Shown in pieces: positions 1 to 10,311 of a DNA stretch of 64,000 nt. A program made the translations under genes and the position numbers. Source of the DNA: Thalassospira profundimaris WP0211. Its GTDB lineage: Bacteria; Pseudomonadota; Alphaproteobacteria; Rhodospirillales; Thalassospiraceae. Under the pieces are notes generated by a model. It was not told where the DNA came from, ran no database searches, and worked only from the letters and a program-made list of their open reading frames with translations. The stretch spans positions 434,001 to 498,000 of the forward strand of contig NZ_AMRN01000002.1 in NCBI RefSeq assembly GCF_000300275.1, given 5' to 3'. Position 1 is the stretch's first letter, and each line of letters begins with the position of its first letter.

Positions 1-1062
1 CGCCACCTTGAAGATTATCAGGGTACCGTCATTCTGGTCACCCACGATCGTTACTTCCTCGATAACGTTACGGGCTGGATTCTGGAACTTGACCGGGGTC
101 AGGGCATTCCGTTCGAAGGCAACTATTCCTCCTGGCTTGAGCAGAAGCAAAAGCGTCTGGAACAGGAATCCCGTCAGGAAGGCAGCCGCCAGAAACAGCT
201 TGCCACTGAACTTGAATGGATCCGCCAGAACCCGAAGGGCCGTCAGGCAAAATCCAAGGCCCGTGTCCGTGCCTATGACGATCTGGTCGCCGAGGCCGCA
301 AAAGCGGTGCCGGATTCCACCAAGATCGTTATTCCGATTGCCGAGCGCCTTGGTAACGAAGTTATCACCGCCGAGGGCCTGACCAAGGCTTATGGTGACA
401 AGCTTCTGTTTGAAAACCTTGATTTCCGTCTGCCGCCGGGGGGTATCGTTGGTGTGATCGGTCCGAACGGTGCGGGTAAAACCACCCTGTTCAAAATGTT
501 GACGGGGGCTGACACCCCGGATGCAGGAACGCTCAAGATCGGTGATACCGTCAAGATGGGCTATGTCGATCAGTCGCGTGACTCGCTTGATCCGAACAAA
601 ACGGTTTGGCAGGAAGTTTCTGACGGCCTTGACGAGATCCTTTTGGGCAAGCGTCCGATGTCGTCGCGTGCCTATGTGTCACAGTTCGCCTTCAAAGGCG
701 CAGATCAGCAGAAAAAAGTCGGCCAGTTGTCCGGTGGTGAACGTAACCGTGTTCACCTTGCCAAGATGCTGAAGTCTGGTGCGAACGTTCTGCTGCTTGA
801 CGAACCGACCAACGATCTTGATGTCGATACCCTGCGTGCGCTTGAGGAAGGTCTTCTCGAGTTTGCCGGTTGCGCTGTGGTCATCTCGCACGATCGCTTC
901 TTCCTTGACCGTATTGCTACCCACATTCTGGCCTATGAGGGCAACTCGCATGTCGAGTGGTTCGAAGGGAACTATCAGGAATATGAAGCCGACTACAAAC
1001 GTCGCTATGGTGAAGAGGCAAGCCGACCGCACCGTATCAAATACAAGCCGCTGACCCGCTAA
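1..1062 (+). CDS. ettA: Energy-dependent translational throttle protein EttA, 3' part (ABC-F ATPase)
   Basis: The reading frame is open from the first base, so the N-terminal ATPase domain lies outside the window. The visible 353 codons begin inside ABC domain 1 at its H-loop ([11 protein letters not shown]). They continue through the inter-domain linker, rich in Gln, Lys and Arg, that contacts tRNA in this family, and then a complete ABC domain 2: Walker [10 protein letters not shown], signature LSGGERNR, Walker [12 protein letters not shown] and switch His VISHDRFF. The C-terminus ends in [12 protein letters not shown], as in EttA rather than Uup. EttA is a ribosome E-site factor that gates the first steps of elongation according to ATP/ADP ratio (family knowledge). 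A strong terminator follows 23 bases after the stop. Confidence 0.93.
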   Translation, partial: RHLEDYQGTVILVTHDRYFLDNVTGWILELDRGQGIPFEGNYSSWLEQKQKRLEQESRQEGSRQKQLATELEWIRQNPKGRQAKSKARVRAYDDLVAEAAKAVPDSTKIVIPIAERLGNEVITAEGLTKAYGDKLLFENLDFRLPPGGIVGVIGPNGAGKTTLFKMLTGADTPDAGTLKIGDTVKMGYVDQSRDSLDPNKTVWQEVSDGLDEILLGKRPMSSRAYVSQFAFKGADQQKKVGQLSGGERNRVHLAKMLKSGANVLLLDEPTNDLDVDTLRALEEGLLEFAGCAVVISHDRFFLDRIATHILAYEGNSHVEWFEGNYQEYEADYKRRYGEEASRPHRIKYKPLTR

Positions 1063-1084
1063 GGCGGTCAATCGGTTTGAGATT

Positions 1085-1110
1085 AAAGGCCACCTTCGGG
1101 TGGCCTTTTT
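1085..1110 (+). terminator. Rho-independent terminator of ettA
   Basis: A 10-bp stem (AAAGGCCACC / GGTGGCCTTT) closed by a TTCG tetraloop runs into a T tract. It lies 22 bases after the ettA stop codon. Confidence 0.9.
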
Positions 1111-1131
1111 ATGCCCGGATGCCAGATGCAA

Positions 1132-1162
1132 AAAAGCCACCGTCGCAAGGATGGTGGCTTTT
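1132..1162 (-). terminator. Rho-independent terminator of the mlaA-mlaC unit
   Basis: The 10-bp stem AAAAGCCACC / GGTGGCTTTT has an 11-base loop. Read on the minus strand it ends in a run of T and sits about 28 bases beyond the mlaC stop. The T-rich arms on both sides could also make it a back-up terminator for ettA. Confidence 0.85.
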
Positions 1163-1189
1163 GTATTCGGATATTAAGGCAGGCTTCGA

Positions 1190-1828
1190 TCAGAGACCGG
1201 TTTTTGCCTTGAGTGCAGCGGTCAGGGCGCCGACATCGTCGTTGTTCTGTTGGATGACCGATGTGAATTCATCGCGTTGGGTGATGCCCATGCTCAGACC
1301 TTCGATGGAAACATCAATGATCTTGTAGCTGTCATCAAACATCCGCATCCGCCAAACAATGTTTACCGGCGGGCCGTCCGGGCGGACGAACTGCGAATCG
1401 ACAAAGGTGTCCTTGTTCTTCTGGGTCTCATCACCGACAACAAACTGTTCGCCGTTGAATTCCTTGAACTGGTTTGCGTAGTTGAGCGCCAGATAGTTCT
1501 GAAGCAGGACTGAAAACTCTTCGATCTCCGCTTCGGAAATCGAACGCCAGTAACGCCCCAGAACGAAGCGCGAAACGACATCCATTGCAAAATAGCGGTC
1601 CATCAGGGACACGAACTTTTTGCGGCGAACGTCGTCAGCAAGGCTTTGATCGGTCAGTTCATTCATGGCCTGGTCAGCCATGCTCTGAATGACATTTGCT
1701 GCGCTGGTTTCGACAGCGACTTCGGCAACAATGTTTGAAGACAAACCCGTTGCCGACGCCGGACCAGACCAAGCGGCTGCGATGGCGATCATCGCGGCGG
1801 TTGATATGGCGATTTTGCTGTTTACCAT
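1190..1828 (-). CDS. mlaC: MlaC-type periplasmic phospholipid-binding protein (Ttg2D/ABC toluene tolerance family)
   Basis: The 212-residue protein begins with a Sec signal peptide (MVNSKIAISTAAMIAIAAAW, cleavage probably after ASA near residue 26). The rest matches the MlaC fold: a helical N-terminal part with RYFAMDVVSRFVLGRYWR and LALNYANQF, then the VNIVWRMR strand and the DVSIEGLSMG segment near the C-terminus. MlaC carries phospholipids between the outer-membrane MlaA complex and the inner-membrane MlaFEDB transporter. It follows mlaA with a 9-base gap on the same strand, so the two are co-transcribed. The mlaFEDB genes are not in the window. Confidence 0.9.
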   Translation of the reverse strand: MVNSKIAISTAAMIAIAAAWSGPASATGLSSNIVAEVAVETSAANVIQSMADQAMNELTDQSLADDVRRKKFVSLMDRYFAMDVVSRFVLGRYWRSISEAEIEEFSVLLQNYLALNYANQFKEFNGEQFVVGDETQKNKDTFVDSQFVRPDGPPVNIVWRMRMFDDSYKIIDVSIEGLSMGITQRDEFTSVIQQNNDDVGALTAALKAKTGL

Positions 1829-1837
1829 GACCGGCTC

Positions 1838-2623
1838 TTACTTGCTTGCCGCTTCGACAGCATCGTCGAAGTCAAAAGATGCACTTTCGTCTTCTACAGC
1901 GAATTCTGGTGACGGGCCACCGTTGCGAATCATCTTATTGCGTTGCTGACGATAGAGGCTGCGCAGGGCTGCGTAATAGTCGATAGACGACTTTTGCAGT
2001 TCGTTCAGCTGATTGATCGTCGCGTAACGATAATGCAGGGCTGTAAGACCGACCGAGCCAAGATAAAGGGCTTCGGCGGTGTCGCTATTCTGTGCGCCCC
2101 AAGTCAGCGGGTTGGCAACATAGTCAACACCGATGCCGGCTGTATCGCGCAGGTTGGACGGGCCAAGCAGCGGAAGCACAATGTAAGGGCCGCCGCCAAT
2201 GCCGTAATGGGCAAGGGTCTGACCAAAATCTTCGCGACGGTACGGAATGCCGAAATCAGATGCGACATCGTTGAAGCCCAAAAGGCCGATGGTCGAGTTC
2301 ATGATGAAACGCTGGAACGAGGCAGCAGCCTGATCCGGGTCACCCTGCAGCAACGCGTTGAACGAGTTCAACGGTTCGTTGATGTTGCGCACGAAGCTCG
2401 CGACGGAGGTTTTAACAGGTTCCGGGGCAATGTCGCGGTACCACATTGCAGCAGGATACAGGACCATGAAATCGACCGCACCATTAACACCGTGAACCAC
2501 GCGGTTCACCGGCTCAAGCGGATCATAATCACTCGTGTCCTGAGCGGGTTCTGTCGATGCGCACGCGGTCAGCAAAGACAGCGATCCTGCGGCACAAAGC
2601 GAAAGCAAAGTTCGAAACTTCAT
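1838..2623 (-). CDS. mlaA: MlaA (VacJ) outer-membrane lipoprotein
   Basis: I chose the ATG at 2623 (261 aa) because it places a lipoprotein signal directly at the start: MKFRTLLSLCAAGSLSLLTAC, lipobox LTAC with Cys21. The frame is open for another 49 codons upstream, but that segment has no signal character. Family motifs follow: DYDPLEPVNRVVHGVNGAVD, a SFVRNINEPLNSFNALLQGD helix, RFIMNSTIGLLGFNDVASDFGI, and GPYIVLPLLGPSNLRDTAG. MlaA forms a donut in the outer membrane and removes mislocalised phospholipids from the outer leaflet. The C-terminal about 30 residues are acidic and low in complexity. No strong Shine-Dalgarno sequence is visible before this ATG. Confidence 0.92.
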   Translation of the reverse strand: MKFRTLLSLCAAGSLSLLTACASTEPAQDTSDYDPLEPVNRVVHGVNGAVDFMVLYPAAMWYRDIAPEPVKTSVASFVRNINEPLNSFNALLQGDPDQAAASFQRFIMNSTIGLLGFNDVASDFGIPYRREDFGQTLAHYGIGGGPYIVLPLLGPSNLRDTAGIGVDYVANPLTWGAQNSDTAEALYLGSVGLTALHYRYATINQLNELQKSSIDYYAALRSLYRQQRNKMIRNGGPSPEFAVEDESASFDFDDAVEAASK

Positions 2624-2867
2624 TATTTTTAGCCAACCGATGTTCGATACACAGACTTCCCCGACCCGAAACGCTTTTGATGCGGGACACCAAAAAACGT
2701 TACCGATCAATCCCCTGCTCGAAGGGCGATCATGTAACGCGCACGCCTCAGATATCCATTTGGTTAGCATAGGGTGAAATTAAACACCAGCATACAAAAA
2801 GTTGATCAGGATCAAGCAGTTTTCAGGTGTGGCATTTAGGCAACAAGTTTTCACGCGAAAATAGCGC

Positions 2868-2896
2868 TTGAACAAATATAAACATATCTTTATATC
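2868..2896 (+). promoter_or_regulatory. Promoter with SahR/ArsR-type palindromic operator upstream of the methionine-cycle operon
   Basis: The 20-bp element ATATAAACATATCTTTATAT at 2876-2895 is symmetric at 18 of 20 positions; only the C at position 8 and the C at position 13 break it. It fills the 17-bp spacer between a possible -35 TTGAAC (2868-2873) and -10 TATATC (2891-2896) and overlaps the -10. It lies 29-48 bases before the ATG of an ArsR-family gene. From memory, it closely resembles the ATATAAAGATATCTTTATAT-like motif reported for SahR, the SAH-responsive repressor of methionine metabolism. Binding would block RNA polymerase, giving autoregulation. Confidence 0.72.
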
Positions 2897-2923
2897 TTTC
2901 TTGTCGACGTGGAGGGCATTGGT

Positions 2924-3901
2924 ATGGAACAGGTTCTGGCAAGATTGCGCGCAGCTGCTGAAGCAACGCGGCTTCGCTTGCTTGCGATCTGTGCCGAGTG
3001 CGAATTGACCGTCAGCGAGATCACCCAGATCATCGGTCAGAGCCAGCCGCGCGTCTCCCGACATCTTAAATTATTGTGCGAGGCAGGCTTGCTTGTCCGG
3101 TTCCGCGAAGGGACTTGGGTTTTCTATCGCACGCCGCATTCCGGGCCGGGTGCCGACCTTGTGCAGCCTGTGCTGGATTTGCTGCCAAAAGATGACGAGA
3201 CGCTTGCACTTGATCGTGCCCGTCTCGATCAGGTGAAGGCAGAACGTGAAAAGATCGCGACAGAATATTTCCGCGCCAATGCCGAAGACTGGGATCGGAT
3301 TCGCTCGCTGCATGTCGACGAGGCTGTTGTTGAAAAAGCATTGCTTGAGGCGGTTGGTGATCTCACCGGTGGCCGGATTCTCGATGTCGGAACAGGTACC
3401 GGGCGTATTCTTGAGCTTCTCGGGCGTAACGCCGAAGAGGGCGTTGGCGTTGATATGTCACGCGAAATGTTGGCTGTTGCGCGTGCACGCTTGCAGCGTG
3501 CAGACCTGTCCAACTGCCTTGTTCGACAAGCCGACATGTACCAATTGCCTTATCCCGGCGGCATGTTTGATGTGGTGACCCTTCATCAGGTGCTACATTT
3601 CGCTGAAAAGCCCGAGGCGGCCCTTGCCGAAGCAGCGCGCGTTCTGGCCCCCGGGGGCAAGCTTGTCATTGTCGACTTTGCCCAGCACGAACAGGAAGAG
3701 CTCCGCGAAGAACATGCGCACAGACGTCTTGGTTTTGATGATGCGTCCATCAATGACTGGTTCCGCGCCAGCGGTCTTGAGCCTGGTAACGTTGTCAGTT
3801 TGCCGGGCAAACCACTGACGGTTCGGATCTGGATGGCTCGCCCGACATCGGCACAAGCAGCGGACAAAGTTCAAAGAAATTCAGAAAAGGCTGCGGAATA
3901 A
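2924..3901 (+). CDS. sahR: ArsR-family regulator fused to a SAM-dependent methyltransferase-like domain (SahR type)
   Basis: The ATG at 2924 is preceded by GGAGGG with 7-base spacing, which makes it a better start than the GTG at 2909 (325 aa). Residues about 5-85 form an ArsR winged helix with the recognition helix SQPRVSRHLKLL. After a linker, residues about 125-310 are a class I methyltransferase fold with motif I ILDVGTGTGRIL, an acidic motif II (GVGVDMS) and the post-I segment FDVVTLHQVLHF. In SahR proteins this domain is thought to sense S-adenosylhomocysteine rather than methylate a substrate (family knowledge). The position ahead of metF and metH, and the palindrome over its own promoter, support a methionine-cycle regulator. 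The symbol is assigned by architecture and context; true methyltransferase activity is not excluded. Confidence 0.78.
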   Translation: MEQVLARLRAAAEATRLRLLAICAECELTVSEITQIIGQSQPRVSRHLKLLCEAGLLVRFREGTWVFYRTPHSGPGADLVQPVLDLLPKDDETLALDRARLDQVKAEREKIATEYFRANAEDWDRIRSLHVDEAVVEKALLEAVGDLTGGRILDVGTGTGRILELLGRNAEEGVGVDMSREMLAVARARLQRADLSNCLVRQADMYQLPYPGGMFDVVTLHQVLHFAEKPEAALAEAARVLAPGGKLVIVDFAQHEQEELREEHAHRRLGFDDASINDWFRASGLEPGNVVSLPGKPLTVRIWMARPTSAQAADKVQRNSEKAAE

Positions 3902-3981
3902 CGCGCAGCATGTATTGAAAATAACCAGATAGAAAGACCGACCCAAGGGTTCAGCCTGCGGGAAAGCGAAGACAGGATTGA

Positions 3982-4884
<903 letters not shown>

Positions 4885-4928
4885 AGGTGCTTTTGCCCTG
4901 TAACCCGGACGCATGAAGAATTGATTGG

Positions 4929-6002
4929 ATGAAAAAGATGAATGATCGCAAGGAACGCATTGCCCTGCTGCGCAAACGGGCCGAGGAAAAGATACTGATC
5001 CTTGATGGCGCAATGGGCACGATGATCCAGAAGCACAAGCTGACCGAGGAAGACTATCGCGGCGAACGCTTTGCTGACTGGAAACAGGACGTCAAAGGCA
5101 ATAACGACCTTTTGTCGCTGACCCAGCCGGACATCATCAAGGACATCCATCTGCAGTACATCGCGGCCGGGGCAGACCTGAACGGGACCAACACGTTTAG
5201 CGCGACAACCATTGCCCAGGCCGATTACGGCATGGAAGACTTGGCTTACGAGATCAATTTCGAAAGTGCCAAGATTGCACGCGCTGCCTGCGATGAATGG
5301 GAAGCCGCCCATCCGGGGGATGTGCGCTTTGTAAATGGTGCGATCGGCCCGACCAACCGTACGGCGTCGATTTCACCCGATGTGAATAATCCCGGCTTCC
5401 GTGCCATCACCTTTGATCAGCTCAAAGAGGCATACAAGGAAGCCACAACCGGTTTGCTGGATGGTGGGGCGGATACGCTGCTGGTCGAAACCATCTTTGA
5501 TACGCTCAATGCCAAGGCTGCGCTTTTTGCCATCGACGAAGTTCTCGACGAACGCGGTGAAGATGTGCCGGTGCTGATTTCAGGCACGATCACCGATGCA
5601 TCCGGCCGGACACTTTCGGGGCAGACGACTGAAGCGTTTTATAATTCCGTACGTCATACCAAGCCGTTCTCGATTGGTCTGAACTGTGCATTGGGTGCCG
5701 CACAGCTGCGCCCCTATGTTCAAGAACTATCGCGCATTGCCGAATGCCGCGTTTCGGTTTACCCCAATGCAGGCCTCCCCAACGAGTTTGGTGAATATGA
5801 CCAGACCGATGCCGAAATGGCCGAATTGGTCAAGGAATGGGCCGATACTGGCATGGTTAATCTGCTGGGTGGCTGCTGTGGTACGACACCGCCGCACATC
5901 AAGGCGATTGCCGATGCGGTGGCAAATGCCAAGCCGCGCGTTGTGCCCAAGTTTGAACCAAGAATGCGTCTGTCCGGCCTCGAGCCGTTTGATGCTGCGT
6001 AA
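4929..6002 (+). CDS. metH1: Methionine synthase part 1: homocysteine-binding S-methyltransferase module of split MetH
   Basis: The 357-residue protein is the N-terminal module of cobalamin-dependent methionine synthase standing alone. It has [47 protein letters not shown], and the three zinc-binding cysteines: one in [14 protein letters not shown] and the pair in [13 protein letters not shown] near the end. It ends after that domain, where single-chain MetH would continue. The partner gene follows after 38 bases. An in-frame ATG at 4938 preceded by GGATGAAAAAG is an alternative start. Two-gene MetH occurs elsewhere in Alphaproteobacteria, so I do not read this as a frameshift. Confidence 0.92.
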   Translation: MKKMNDRKERIALLRKRAEEKILILDGAMGTMIQKHKLTEEDYRGERFADWKQDVKGNNDLLSLTQPDIIKDIHLQYIAAGADLNGTNTFSATTIAQADYGMEDLAYEINFESAKIARAACDEWEAAHPGDVRFVNGAIGPTNRTASISPDVNNPGFRAITFDQLKEAYKEATTGLLDGGADTLLVETIFDTLNAKAALFAIDEVLDERGEDVPVLISGTITDASGRTLSGQTTEAFYNSVRHTKPFSIGLNCALGAAQLRPYVQELSRIAECRVSVYPNAGLPNEFGEYDQTDAEMAELVKEWADTGMVNLLGGCCGTTPPHIKAIADAVANAKPRVVPKFEPRMRLSGLEPFDAA

Positions 6003-6040
6003 ATCTGATATTGATAGCTGAAAAGAGATCGAAAAGACCC

Positions 6041-8692
6041 ATGACCGACATTTCCAGATTTATCAATATTGGTGAGCGGACCAACGTCGCCGGATCGCTG
6101 AAATTCAAGAAGCTGATCGTCGAAGAAGATTACGACGCAGCCCTTGAGATTGCCCGTCAGCAGGTCGAAAACGGCGCGCAGATCATCGACATCAACATGG
6201 ATGATGCGATGCTTGATGCCGAAACGGCAATGGTCAAGTTCATCAACCTGATTGCGGCCGAGCCAGACATTGCCCGCGTTCCGATCATGGTCGACAGTTC
6301 CAAATGGAACGTGATCGAAGCTGGTCTGAAATGCCTGCAGGGCAAGGGTATTGTTAACTCGATTAGCCTCAAGGAAGGCGAAGAACCCTTCATCGAACAG
6401 GCCAAAAAACTGCGCCGCTATGGTGCGGCAGTTGTCGTCATGGCCTTTGATGAAAAAGGTCAGGCCGATACGGTTGATCGCAAGTTCGAAATCTGCAAGC
6501 GCAGCTATGACGTTTTGGTCGATAAGGTTGGCTTCCCGCCCGAAGACATCATTTTCGATCCGAACATCTTTGCCGTCGCGACCGGTATCGAAGAACACGA
6601 CAATTATGCTGTCGACTTCATCGAAGCCTGCAAGCTGATCAAAAAGCACCTGCCATACGCCAAGATTTCTGGTGGTGTTTCAAACGTTTCCTTCTCGTTC
6701 CGGGGCAACAACCCGGTCCGCGAAGCGATGCACTCGGTCTTCCTCTATCACGCCATCAAGGCGGGACTGGACATGGGGATCGTCAATGCCGGTCAGTTGG
6801 TTGTGTATGAAGAAATCCCGGCAGAGCTTCGTGAACGCGTCGAAGACGTCATCCTGAACCGTCGTTCGGATGCGACCGACCGTTTGCTTGAAGTTGCCGA
6901 AAAATACAAAGGTACTGGCGGGCCCGAGAAAAAGGCCGACCTTGAATGGCGTAAAAAACCGGTCAAGGAACGTCTGGCGCATGCCCTGATCAACGGTATT
7001 GCCGAGTTCGTCGAAGAAGACACAGAGGAAGCCCGTCAACAGGCGGACAAGCCGCTGCATGTGATTGAAGGTCCGTTGATGGACGGCATGAACATCGTTG
7101 GTGACCTGTTCGGTGACGGCAAGATGTTCCTGCCGCAGGTGGTGAAATCCGCGCGTGTGATGAAAAAGGCGGTGGCTTATCTGATTCCCTTCATCGAAGA
7201 GGAAAAAGATGGCAAGCACGAAACCAACGGCAAGATATTGCTCGCGACCGTTAAGGGCGACGTGCATGACATCGGCAAGAACATCGTTGGTGTGGTTCTG
7301 CAATGTAACAACTTCGAGGTCATCGACCTTGGGGTGATGGTGCCGACCCAGAAAATCATCGAAACCGCCAAGGCCGAAAAGGTCGACATGATCGGTTTGT
7401 CGGGCCTGATTACCCCGTCGCTTGAAGAAATGACCTATGTCGCGGCCGAAATGGAACGCGAAGGGCTGAATATTCCGCTTCTGATTGGCGGCGCGACGAC
7501 GTCGAAGGTCCATACAGCGGTTAAAATCGCGCCGAACTATCTGAAATCATCGGTGGTTTACGTGATCGACGCATCGCGCGCGGTGGGTGTTGCCAGCAAT
7601 CTGCTTTCAAAAACCAATGGCGAACGCTTTGCTGCGGAAATTCGCAACGAATATATCGCGATGGCTGAAAAGCATGCCGCACAGCAACTGCAGAAGAAGC
7701 GTTTCTCGATTGTCGATGCACGTGCCAACAAGGTTCAGCTCGATTGGGACAACTTTGAAGCACCGGTTCCGCTTAAACCCGGTATCACCCTGTTTGAAGA
7801 TTTCGATCTGGAAGAACTGGTGTCGCGCTTTGACTGGAAGCCGTTCTTCGAGACTTGGGAACTTCATGGGCGTTTCCCCGACATCCTGAAGGATGAAAAG
7901 GTCGGCGAAACGGCGCGTAGCCTTTATGCGGACGCGCAGGAAATGCTTAAAAAAATCGTTGCCGAAAAATGGTTCAAGCCCAAGGCGGTTGTCGGTCTGT
8001 GGCCCGCCAACTCGGTCGGTGATGATATCGAAGTTACCCCGGCACCGGAGAAGAATGAGCCGGTGATGCTCCATACCCTGCGTCAGCAGATGTATCGCGA
8101 AAACAACAAGCGTCCGAACCGCGCGTTGGCCGACTATATCGCGCCAAAAGACAGCGGCAAGACCGACTATATCGGTGCCTTCGTTGTTACCGCCGGGCCA
8201 GAAGTCGAAGAAATCTCTGCCAAGCTTGAAGCAGAGCATGATGATTACAATGCCATCCTGGTCAAGGCCCTGGGCGACCGTTTTGCCGAGGCGTTTGCCG
8301 AGCATATGCACGAAAAAGTTCGTAAAGAGCTTTGGGGCTATGCACCGGACGAGGCGCTTGGCAATGATGACCTGATTGCCGAAAAATATCGCGGTATCCG
8401 TCCGGCACCGGGTTATCCGGCCTGCCCGGAACACACTGAAAAGGGCATTCTTTGGGATCTTTTGGATGCAGAGAAGAATGTTGGTGTGTCGCTGACTGAA
8501 AGCTATGCCATGACGCCAACCTCGTCGGTGAGCGGTTTTTACTTTGCCAACCCGGATGCCAAGTATTTCGGCCTTGGTAAAATCGAACGCGATCAGGTGG
8601 AAAGCTATGCCGAGCGCAAGGGCATGACCCTGGCAGAGGCAGAACGTTGGTTGGCACCGAACCTCAATTACGATCCGCGTCAGGCGAAATAA
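6041..8692 (+). CDS. metH2: Methionine synthase part 2: folate, cobalamin and reactivation modules of split MetH
   Basis: The ATG at 6041 gives 883 aa and begins [18 protein letters not shown], the usual start of the folate-binding domain; the frame also reaches a TTG at 6011, which I judge less likely. Domains in order: pterin-binding TIM barrel (about 1-270, with [14 protein letters not shown] and VDSSKW), four-helix cobalamin cap (about 290-390), B12-binding Rossmann domain with the lower-axial His409 in [12 protein letters not shown], and the AdoMet reactivation domain (about 550-883) with [12 protein letters not shown] near residue 786. It transfers the methyl group from 5-methyl-THF through cobalamin to homocysteine bound on MetH1. 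A strong terminator follows. Confidence 0.94.
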   Translation: MTDISRFINIGERTNVAGSLKFKKLIVEEDYDAALEIARQQVENGAQIIDINMDDAMLDAETAMVKFINLIAAEPDIARVPIMVDSSKWNVIEAGLKCLQGKGIVNSISLKEGEEPFIEQAKKLRRYGAAVVVMAFDEKGQADTVDRKFEICKRSYDVLVDKVGFPPEDIIFDPNIFAVATGIEEHDNYAVDFIEACKLIKKHLPYAKISGGVSNVSFSFRGNNPVREAMHSVFLYHAIKAGLDMGIVNAGQLVVYEEIPAELRERVEDVILNRRSDATDRLLEVAEKYKGTGGPEKKADLEWRKKPVKERLAHALINGIAEFVEEDTEEARQQADKPLHVIEGPLMDGMNIVGDLFGDGKMFLPQVVKSARVMKKAVAYLIPFIEEEKDGKHETNGKILLATVKGDVHDIGKNIVGVVLQCNNFEVIDLGVMVPTQKIIETAKAEKVDMIGLSGLITPSLEEMTYVAAEMEREGLNIPLLIGGATTSKVHTAVKIAPNYLKSSVVYVIDASRAVGVASNLLSKTNGERFAAEIRNEYIAMAEKHAAQQLQKKRFSIVDARANKVQLDWDNFEAPVPLKPGITLFEDFDLEELVSRFDWKPFFETWELHGRFPDILKDEKVGETARSLYADAQEMLKKIVAEKWFKPKAVVGLWPANSVGDDIEVTPAPEKNEPVMLHTLRQQMYRENNKRPNRALADYIAPKDSGKTDYIGAFVVTAGPEVEEISAKLEAEHDDYNAILVKALGDRFAEAFAEHMHEKVRKELWGYAPDEALGNDDLIAEKYRGIRPAPGYPACPEHTEKGILWDLLDAEKNVGVSLTESYAMTPTSSVSGFYFANPDAKYFGLGKIERDQVESYAERKGMTLAEAERWLAPNLNYDPRQAK

Positions 8693-8712
8693 ACACCTGT
8701 CCGGTCGCAAGG

Positions 8713-8748
8713 AAAAGCCCCGCAGACTGCACTCTGCGGGGCTTTTTT
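8713..8748. terminator. Bidirectional terminator between metH2 and the MFS gene
   Basis: A 14-bp stem (arms 8713-8726 and 8733-8746) contains AGCCCCGCAGA / TCTGCGGGGCT with a 6-base loop. It is followed by six T on the plus strand and has four A on the other flank. It separates two convergent genes. Confidence 0.9.
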
Positions 8749-8769
8749 GTGTCCAGGAATGTCGGTTGC

Positions 8770-10014
8770 CTAGTGGGTTGCGTGGCAGAACTTGCCGCGT
8801 TCAGTGATGCCAACAATCACAATGCCAATCAGGCCAAGCGCGAAATAACCGACCAGAAGTGGGATGACAGTGCCATTGAACTGCTGCCCGATAATTCCGC
8901 CGGCAATGACGCCGATCAACGTGCTGTAGACGCCCGTGATCGAGGAGGCAGTACCGGCAATCGCCCCGACCGGCTCCATCGCAAGCGAGTTGAAGTTCGG
9001 CATGGTCAGCGAGAAACAGAACAGGATCGTTGTCAGGCCGATGCCAAAGACGAACAAGGGCGGATGCCCGTCAAACCACAGAGCAATCAGCACATTGATC
9101 AGGCTGCTGGCGGTCAGGAAGAACAGCGCGACATGAGAAATCTTGTGCATGCCGATCTTGCGCACCAGTCGTGCATTGATGAATGACGAGAAACTCATGC
9201 AGGCGGCAATCATGCCAAAAGCCAGCGGGAACCAGACACCAAGCCCGTAAACCTCGGTTTCGAAGATCTGCTGGGCAGATCCGATATAGGCCATCAGGCA
9301 GGCAAACATGACGCCCATCGCCGTGGCATAGCCGAATGTCTGACGATTGGTGACGGTGGTTTTGATGTCGCGTGCGATCCGGCGCATCGACAATTTATGC
9401 CGATATTCCGGATGCAGGGTTTCAGGCATGCGCAGCAGGTACCAGCAGACAATCGCAATCGCGAGGACCAAGGTGCTGACGAAAATCATATGCCAGTTGG
9501 CCAGTGCCAAAATCAGGCTGCCCGATGCCGGGGCGAACACAGGCAGGATGATGAACACCATCATGACAAACGACATGACGCGGGCCATTTCGCGCCCTTC
9601 AAAACAATCGCGCGTGATCGCCATGGTCAAAACCCGCGGTGCAGCCGCACCAAGACCCTGTACGAAACGCGCAATAAGAAGATGTTCATAGCTGTCGGCA
9701 AAGATCGCCATCACGGTGCCGATGCAATAAATACCAAGTCCTGCGATCAGGGTGGGGCGGCGACCAAAACTATCGGCAAGCGGGCCATAAACGATCTGCA
9801 TCAGGCCAAACGCGATCATGAAGACATAAATCAGCATCTGCATGCGGTTGCCGTCTTCGATGCCAAAGTCTTGCGCGATCGGGCCAAAGGCCGGCAGCAG
9901 ATTGTCAATCGACAGGGCAACAAGCCCGATTGTGATTGCCATCAGACAGATAAATTCAACAAGACCGGGCAGCGGCCGCGCCGCCTGTGTACCCGTTGGT
10001 CGGTGGTCATTCAT
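8770..10014 (-). CDS. Bcr/CflA-family drug resistance MFS transporter
   Basis: The 414-residue protein has about 12 hydrophobic segments. Segment 1 (FICLMAITIGLVALSIDNLLPAF) carries the Asp typical of drug:H+ antiporters of 12 TM. The loop 2-3 motif A is GPLADSFGRRPTLIAG. TM4-5 reads RFVQGLGAAAPRVLTMAITRD, which is the Bcr/CflA form of this region. Members export drugs or small metabolites in exchange for protons; the substrate cannot be read from the sequence. The gene is transcribed alone, convergent with the methionine operon and divergent from the ClC gene. A GGA precedes the ATG by about 10 bases. Confidence 0.85.
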   Translation of the reverse strand: MNDHRPTGTQAARPLPGLVEFICLMAITIGLVALSIDNLLPAFGPIAQDFGIEDGNRMQMLIYVFMIAFGLMQIVYGPLADSFGRRPTLIAGLGIYCIGTVMAIFADSYEHLLIARFVQGLGAAAPRVLTMAITRDCFEGREMARVMSFVMMVFIILPVFAPASGSLILALANWHMIFVSTLVLAIAIVCWYLLRMPETLHPEYRHKLSMRRIARDIKTTVTNRQTFGYATAMGVMFACLMAYIGSAQQIFETEVYGLGVWFPLAFGMIAACMSFSSFINARLVRKIGMHKISHVALFFLTASSLINVLIALWFDGHPPLFVFGIGLTTILFCFSLTMPNFNSLAMEPVGAIAGTASSITGVYSTLIGVIAGGIIGQQFNGTVIPLLVGYFALGLIGIVIVGITERGKFCHATH

Positions 10015-10311
10015 TGTTTTTGGTTCCGTTGAGAACGATTGGTGGCGTTTCTGGCCCTGCTTTCACGCGAGACAGGCAGAATGCTGTATTTCGTATGATT
10101 TTGGCAATGACGGTTTTCTGAAACGGGATCGCGGCACTGGGGGGGGCGCTGAATCCGGGTCACTTGTTGTGGCATATCTATCCTGATCAATCAACGGGCG
10201 TCAGGAATGCGAAATTAAACATGGTGGTTCTTGTCTTTACCCTTTATTCGCAGGAAAAGCTGATCCTAAGATCATACGCACAATCAATTCGCCAACCCCG
10301 GTATTGCTGAT
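10015..10311. other. Divergent intergenic region between the MFS and ClC genes
   Basis: This stretch of 297 bases must hold the promoters of both divergent genes. I saw no convincing -35/-10 pair, palindrome or RNA. No clear Shine-Dalgarno sequence precedes the ClC ATG. Confidence 0.4.

Noticed and set aside
4929-8692. metH as a frameshifted pseudogene
   Set aside because: Both frames end and begin at domain borders with separate starts, and a two-gene methionine synthase occurs elsewhere in the class.
7607-8710. 367-codon minus-strand frame
   Set aside because: Antisense to the metH2 gene; shadow frame.
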